NCBI GenBank assembly: GCA_038087015.1 | Contig: JASBNA010000001.1 | Coordinates: 1,116,001 to 1,180,000 of the forward strand | Direction of reading: 5' to 3' | Length of the DNA stretch: 64,000 nt | Source: Cerrena zonata | Lineage: Eukaryota; Basidiomycota; Agaricomycetes; Polyporales; Cerrenaceae | In this document: in pieces, positions 59,945 to 64,000 of the stretch | Layout of the letters: each line of letters opens with the position of its first letter | Numbering within the stretch: the stretch's first letter is position 1 | Position numbers and translations under genes: made by a program | The notes under the pieces: generated by a model | What the model saw: the letters and a program-made list of their open reading frames with translations, nothing else | Database searches by the model: none | What the model was told of the DNA's origin: nothing

Positions 59945-62158
59945 ATGCCCAAACGCGCAAGATCCAGCACGATGGAATCACAGTCTGTTCTAGCGAAGGC
60001 TGAGTTGTCGACGTCTTCTAGGAGTACCGGTGCACCGACCAAGAAGACGCGTCACGACACCAAGTTTCTACCCAACAAGATTGCTACGGCCGAAAATGCA
60101 GCCTTAGCAGATTATGCTCCACCCTTTCGGAAATTGGAAGAGTTGACGAAAGTATGTGAGAAGCTCAAACCGCCGACCGGTGTATGTATCGTTTACTGGA
60201 TGAGGATGGAAGACTTGAGGGGTAAGTAACGTATTCTGAATAGTTTACTTCTCTTGAGACTCATATGTTTATGTAGTTCGTGACAATAGGGCCCTTTCAC
60301 TGGCTTCAGCGCAAGCCGTAAAGGACAAGGTGCCATTGTTAGCATTGTTCGTACTAAGCCCTCAGGACTACATCGCCCACGACAGGAGTCCTCGCCGTAT
60401 CGACTTTACATTACGGAACCTCCAAGTCATCAAGGTTAGCATTATATTTATTCAGCTCACTACAAATTCTTGAATTTAATACTTAACAATGCACTATAGG
60501 ATACACTAGCGAAGCAGCACATCCCGTTTCATACAACTACCCACGCCGCTCGAGCTACCCTTCCGGAACACGTTTTATCTGTGCTCTCCGGCTGGAAAGC
60601 GAGTCACTTGTTCAGTAACATTGAGTACGAAATTGACGAACTTCGTCGCGACATCAAGATCTGCGAGCTTGCCAACCAATCGCAGCAAGTTAAGTGCACG
60701 TTTGTTCACGACAGATGTGTCATTGCTCCAGGAAAAGTGTCCACGAAGGAAGGAAAGACATACTCAGTGTACACACCCTTCTTACGTGCTTGGACACCTC
60801 ATCTCACCGACAAACCTGATCCTTTGGCTCGCGCTCCAAACCCGAAGCCCAATGATACTTCCATCCATGACCATCCTATATTTGGACCATTATTCAATAC
60901 TCCTGTCCCGACCCATCTCGAAGGTTTCGAGTTGAAACCCGATGACGTTGAGACGATGCGTACTTGTTGGAGGGAAGGCGAGGATGTCGCTCACGAAATG
61001 CTCCTGCGTTTTCTATACACCAAATCTCGCACGTCACAATTCGCTGAAGTGAATCCCCTTGCTGAAGGTGCAAAGGAACCTCAGAAGGATCCCAAGAAGA
61101 ACAGTAGGATCGGAAAATATAACGAAGACAGAGATCACGTCAACGCTGATACTACGAGTCGTATGAGGTAAGGTCTAAGATCCATTTTTATATTTATGAG
61201 TTACCTCTGACACGATGTGACGACCGTATAGTCCGTACCTTTCTGCAGGGATCATTTCTGCGCGTGCATGCATCCGAGCCACCATGGAACTCTCAGAAGG
61301 CAAGAAGAAAGTTGATGTCAGTCGAGATACCGGTATCGGTCGATGGGTGCAAGAGATAGGTACGAAAGATTATATTCCTCAGGTTGGATTACACACTTAA
61401 GCATTTATACAGCATGGCGCGACTTCTACATCCACGTACTCGCGAACTTCCCTCGAGTCTCTATGGGTAGACCTTACCAGGAGAAGTTTGCAAACGTGCA
61501 ATGGGAAACAAACGAGGAGCAATTTCAAGCGTGGAAAGATGGAAGGACTGGCGTGCCTATTGTCGATGCTGCTATGCGCCAAGGAAAGAAGATGGGTTGG
61601 ATGCATAATCGCGTTCGGATGATTACTACTATGTATCTTGTCAAAGACTTGATGCTTGATTGGCGGTTGGGCGAACAGGTATGTGTCGTTGACCTCCATC
61701 CTTTTTATTGTGATTGAAATATTGGGATATAGTACTTCATGGAAATACTTATCGATGGAGACCTGGCATCGAACAATGGTGGATGGCAATGGTCTGCGAG
61801 CACAGGTGTTGACCCCGTTCCGTACTTCAGGATATTCAATCCTTACACACAAAGTCACAAGGTAAGCTACAGCTGTGACTATTCTAACTACAAATCGATG
61901 ACCTCCCATTTTCTTGCAGGCTGATCCGACTGGCGAATATATCAGACATTTTGTTCCTGAACTGGCGAACGTACGAGGAGATGGTAAGAACTGCTTATAC
62001 CTACGCAAGCCATTGGTCATGACTAACACGAGATCGTAGATGTGCACCAACCATCACCGAACCTCGCCAAGAAACTCAATTACCCTGTACCTTTTGTAGA
62101 CCATTCCGAAGCTAGAGCACGAGCCATAAGGCGATACAAGAATCCAGGAGAAAAGTAA
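59945..62158 (+). CDS. PHR1: Class I CPD photolyase
   Basis: Eight exons (59945-60221, 60277-60434, 60500-61167, 61232-61359, 61413-61678, 61733-61861, 61920-61983, 62040-62158) encode about 602 residues; an in-frame ATG at 59918 is an alternative start. The N-terminal antenna domain begins [19 protein letters not shown]. The FAD-binding domain is unmistakable: [78 protein letters not shown] and [27 protein letters not shown] points to CPD photolyase rather than cryptochrome. It uses light to split pyrimidine dimers. The basic N-terminus may carry nuclear or mitochondrial targeting. Confidence 0.95.
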
Positions 62159-62242
62159 TACAGGTTTCCCTCCGTGTTTTGATTAGTGTTCCTGTATAGT
62201 AGCTTATAATTACATTGAGATGAACTTTTCGTGTTCTCATAT

Positions 62243-63148
62243 TTAATCGTCCAAATCGAACTCGAAGTCATCGTCATCGTTCTTGCTACCCCTGATCCGC
62301 CGTCCGGTGACCGGCTTGACACTATATGTGATTTGGGGACCGCTCGTCTCCGCTTTCTCGATGATACCATTCTGGAGCATTTTCCATTCTAGAGTTCTTG
62401 TCTCGAAGTCGTCTGAGTTTCCTAAATCCTCAAAGCCGACAAATCTTGACATTATATCAGTATCTCTGATGCAATATAAGTGAGGTATATTCCTCACCGA
62501 GATTTCGACACTCCATCGACGAAGCAAACGACGCATGGGAGAACTTTAATTCCTAGCTTTTCTACGAGCCAAGGAACGTTTTCCACAAACACCCGTATAA
62601 ATAGAGTGCCGAAATATTTCGAAGCAAGTCTCTATCGTAAATAAGACAAATTGAGAAGAGTAATTTTGAATACTACTACGAAATAACACGTACGGAAAGA
62701 TGCTTGTCCATGATCTCGCATCGTCTGAACTTGCTATGGTAAAAGTGAATCACACAGCGGGGTTCATGTCTGTATAAAGACCGTTGAGAGCAACAATGTC
62801 ATGGAGATAGGAATTACTGACGCGCTGAGTCTTATTACTACTTTCTCGTCTATTATCTCCTCATATCGACCGTGCCCAGAAGCTTTCATGCCTTGTAACT
62901 TCTCCATTCTGTACGAGTGGAAAGATCAGTCTCTGTTCAGTCAAGCATGCAACCGGGGATGGAGTAGCACCTCACTCTTGCTTCAACTCGCCTAAGCCAC
63001 GCTCTCGTAGTGCAGCACTATCATCGTTCTCGATTTCCGCTTCCAACTGAGCAAAGAGCTCTTCGTCGTCGTCGGGGTCTGATCTTGCAGAGCGAGGGTC
63101 GGTCAAGCGACTCGTAAGTTCGTGAACTTTCGGGTTTGAGCTTGCCAT
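62243..63148 (-). CDS. PLP1: Phosducin-like protein PLP1 (TXNDC9-like)
   Basis: Five exons (62976-63148, 62822-62908, 62694-62769, 62498-62631, 62243-62444) encode 223 residues. An acidic N-terminus (DPDDDEELFAQLEAEIENDD) is followed by a helical GRYEEIIDEKVVIRLSA and a thioredoxin-like domain: RCVIHFYHSKFRRCEIMDKH, ASKYFGTLFIRVFVENVPW, KLGIKVLPCVVCFVDG, and RFVGFEDLGNSDDFETRTLEW. The redox CxxC is absent, as in this family. The tail is acidic (NDDDDFEFDLDD). PLP1/TXNDC9 modulates folding by the CCT chaperonin, notably of tubulin and actin. All phases close. Confidence 0.92.
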
Positions 63149-63334
63149 GTTGATATAGGGCAGGTGTAACGTGGTAATATGCCTGAGCCTTGAGGGTATG
63201 TATCCAAAGTCAAGCGACGACGTGAACGAATACACTTTCCCGATCATACCGTGAACTTCAAGGTGTAGAAACCTAATGAAGCAGGTTGTTCGCACGCGTC
63301 ATAACCAATCTTAACTTGGATCTTATCCTCCACC

Positions 63335-64000
63335 ATGAAACTAATAGGAAAACATATTGAGAAGGGTGGAGTTGTTCGTATATCTCGTATTCAAGAGAAC
63401 TATACAATATGAAAACTCATAGATCTATAGGGCTATGTAAACCTTCGCCCAGAAGACGATGAGGATATGTGGCATTTATATAATCTCATACAAGATGTCA
63501 GTATAGCCTTCTATGAATGATCATTTTGCTCATCCGTTGAACCATAAATCAGGGAGACAGAGTACGTGCACCGGCAATACGTCGAGTGCAAAATATCTCT
63601 TCAACCGGGTCCACTGAATCACATCGCATCCGATTAAACTTAACACTTGCTGTGACCCGAACTCTATGGTCTCCATCTACATCAGCTGCAGGGGAAGCAG
63701 GCCCATCCGGCGGAGAACCGTCATCTTCAGGTAGCGGACCTGTCAGTACAGCTACCCTCCAAATCTCTGGCCGAGTTACATCGGAGAACCCTCATGTCAA
63801 GATGGGTGCATTTCATACGCTCGATCTTGAAGCGAACCGAGATGTAAGGATCGAGAAGGATGAGTGGGATAGTATTGCACTCAGCCGAGTAGAGGAGAGT
63901 TGTGTCCCTGGGCGTGGCGCAGAAGTCGCTGCTCTCGTCTGCGGAGAAGGTAAAATATGTCCATGTCCATGTTAAGAATGTATCTGACCGGGTTACTTTT
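63335..64000 (+). CDS. DOM34: DOM34/Pelota, ribosome-rescue factor (5' part)
   Basis: Truncated by the window edge. Exons 63335-63373, 63431-63496 and 63553-63949 are visible, and a donor (GTAAAA) at 63950 opens the next intron. The start MKLIGKHIEKGG, GYVNLRPEDDEDMWHLYNLI, GDRVRAPAIRRVQNISSTGS, and later HVKMGAFHTLDLEANRDVRI and KDEWDSIALSRVEESC are the Pelota N-terminal (Sm-like) domain. A Gly/Ser/Pro-rich insertion of about 25 residues follows TRTLWSPSTS. With its GTPase partner HBS1, DOM34 splits stalled ribosomes in no-go and non-stop decay. The GTPase-binding and C-terminal domains lie beyond this window. Confidence 0.93.

Noticed and set aside
1..64000. CRISPR array, bacterial operons or Shine-Dalgarno sites
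   Set aside because: The window is eukaryotic, with spliceosomal introns and no regularly spaced repeats.

Overview
The window looks like the nuclear genome of an agaricomycete-type basidiomycete fungus. Genes are dense (about 27 in 64 kb), lie on both strands, and are mostly cut by many GT-AG introns of about 50-65 nt. Several families are typically fungal: an inositolphosphoceramide mannosyltransferase, an FMP27-type giant lipid-transfer protein, a fungal xylitol dehydrogenase, and fungal membrane proteins of the DUF2985 and DUF7704 kinds. Exon coordinates were worked out by hand from splice signals, reading-frame phase and family conservation.

Layout. 0-5 kb: TVP38-like membrane protein, ribosomal eL36 and CK2 beta, all on the minus strand. 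5-8 kb: a gene-poor stretch with a tight cluster of palindromes and one unresolved coding-like patch. 8-15 kb: a small membrane protein, COX18, ribosomal eL6, pyrimidine nucleotidase SDT1 and DNA polymerase epsilon subunit DPB2. 15.5-25 kb: FMP27/BLTP2. 25-28 kb: DUF2985 membrane protein. 28.7-31.4 kb: an intronless gene for a two-module class-I aminoacyl-tRNA-synthetase-like protein, the most unusual gene here. 32-38 kb: ASCH/PUA-like protein, methionine synthase MET6 and xylitol dehydrogenase. 38-45 kb: an uncharacterised acidic/basic protein, mitochondrial EF-G2, STE14 and ribosomal uL6. 45-53 kb: PCF11, SWT1 and SUR1. 54-64 kb: an MFS transporter, PUS7, a CPD photolyase, PLP1 and the 5' part of DOM34.

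The content is mainly housekeeping: ribosome and translation (eL36, eL6, uL6, EF-G2, PUS7, DOM34), mRNA 3'-end formation and surveillance (PCF11, SWT1), replication and repair (DPB2, photolyase), mitochondrial assembly (COX18), prenyl-protein and sphingolipid processing (STE14, SUR1) and core metabolism (MET6, xylitol dehydrogenase, SDT1). I see no biosynthetic gene cluster, CRISPR array, tRNA, rRNA or intact transposon.

Two things stand out. First, the synthetase-like gene is a head-to-tail fusion of two homologous halves; the first keeps HIGH-like and KMSKS-like motifs and the second has lost them. Second, several strongly conserved genes (MET6, EF-G2, PUS7, DPB2, FMP27 and others) carry single-base frame breaks. 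Most behave like one extra T after CC, read in the sense direction of the gene. Residual assembly indels are the simplest explanation, but the bias is odd enough to check.
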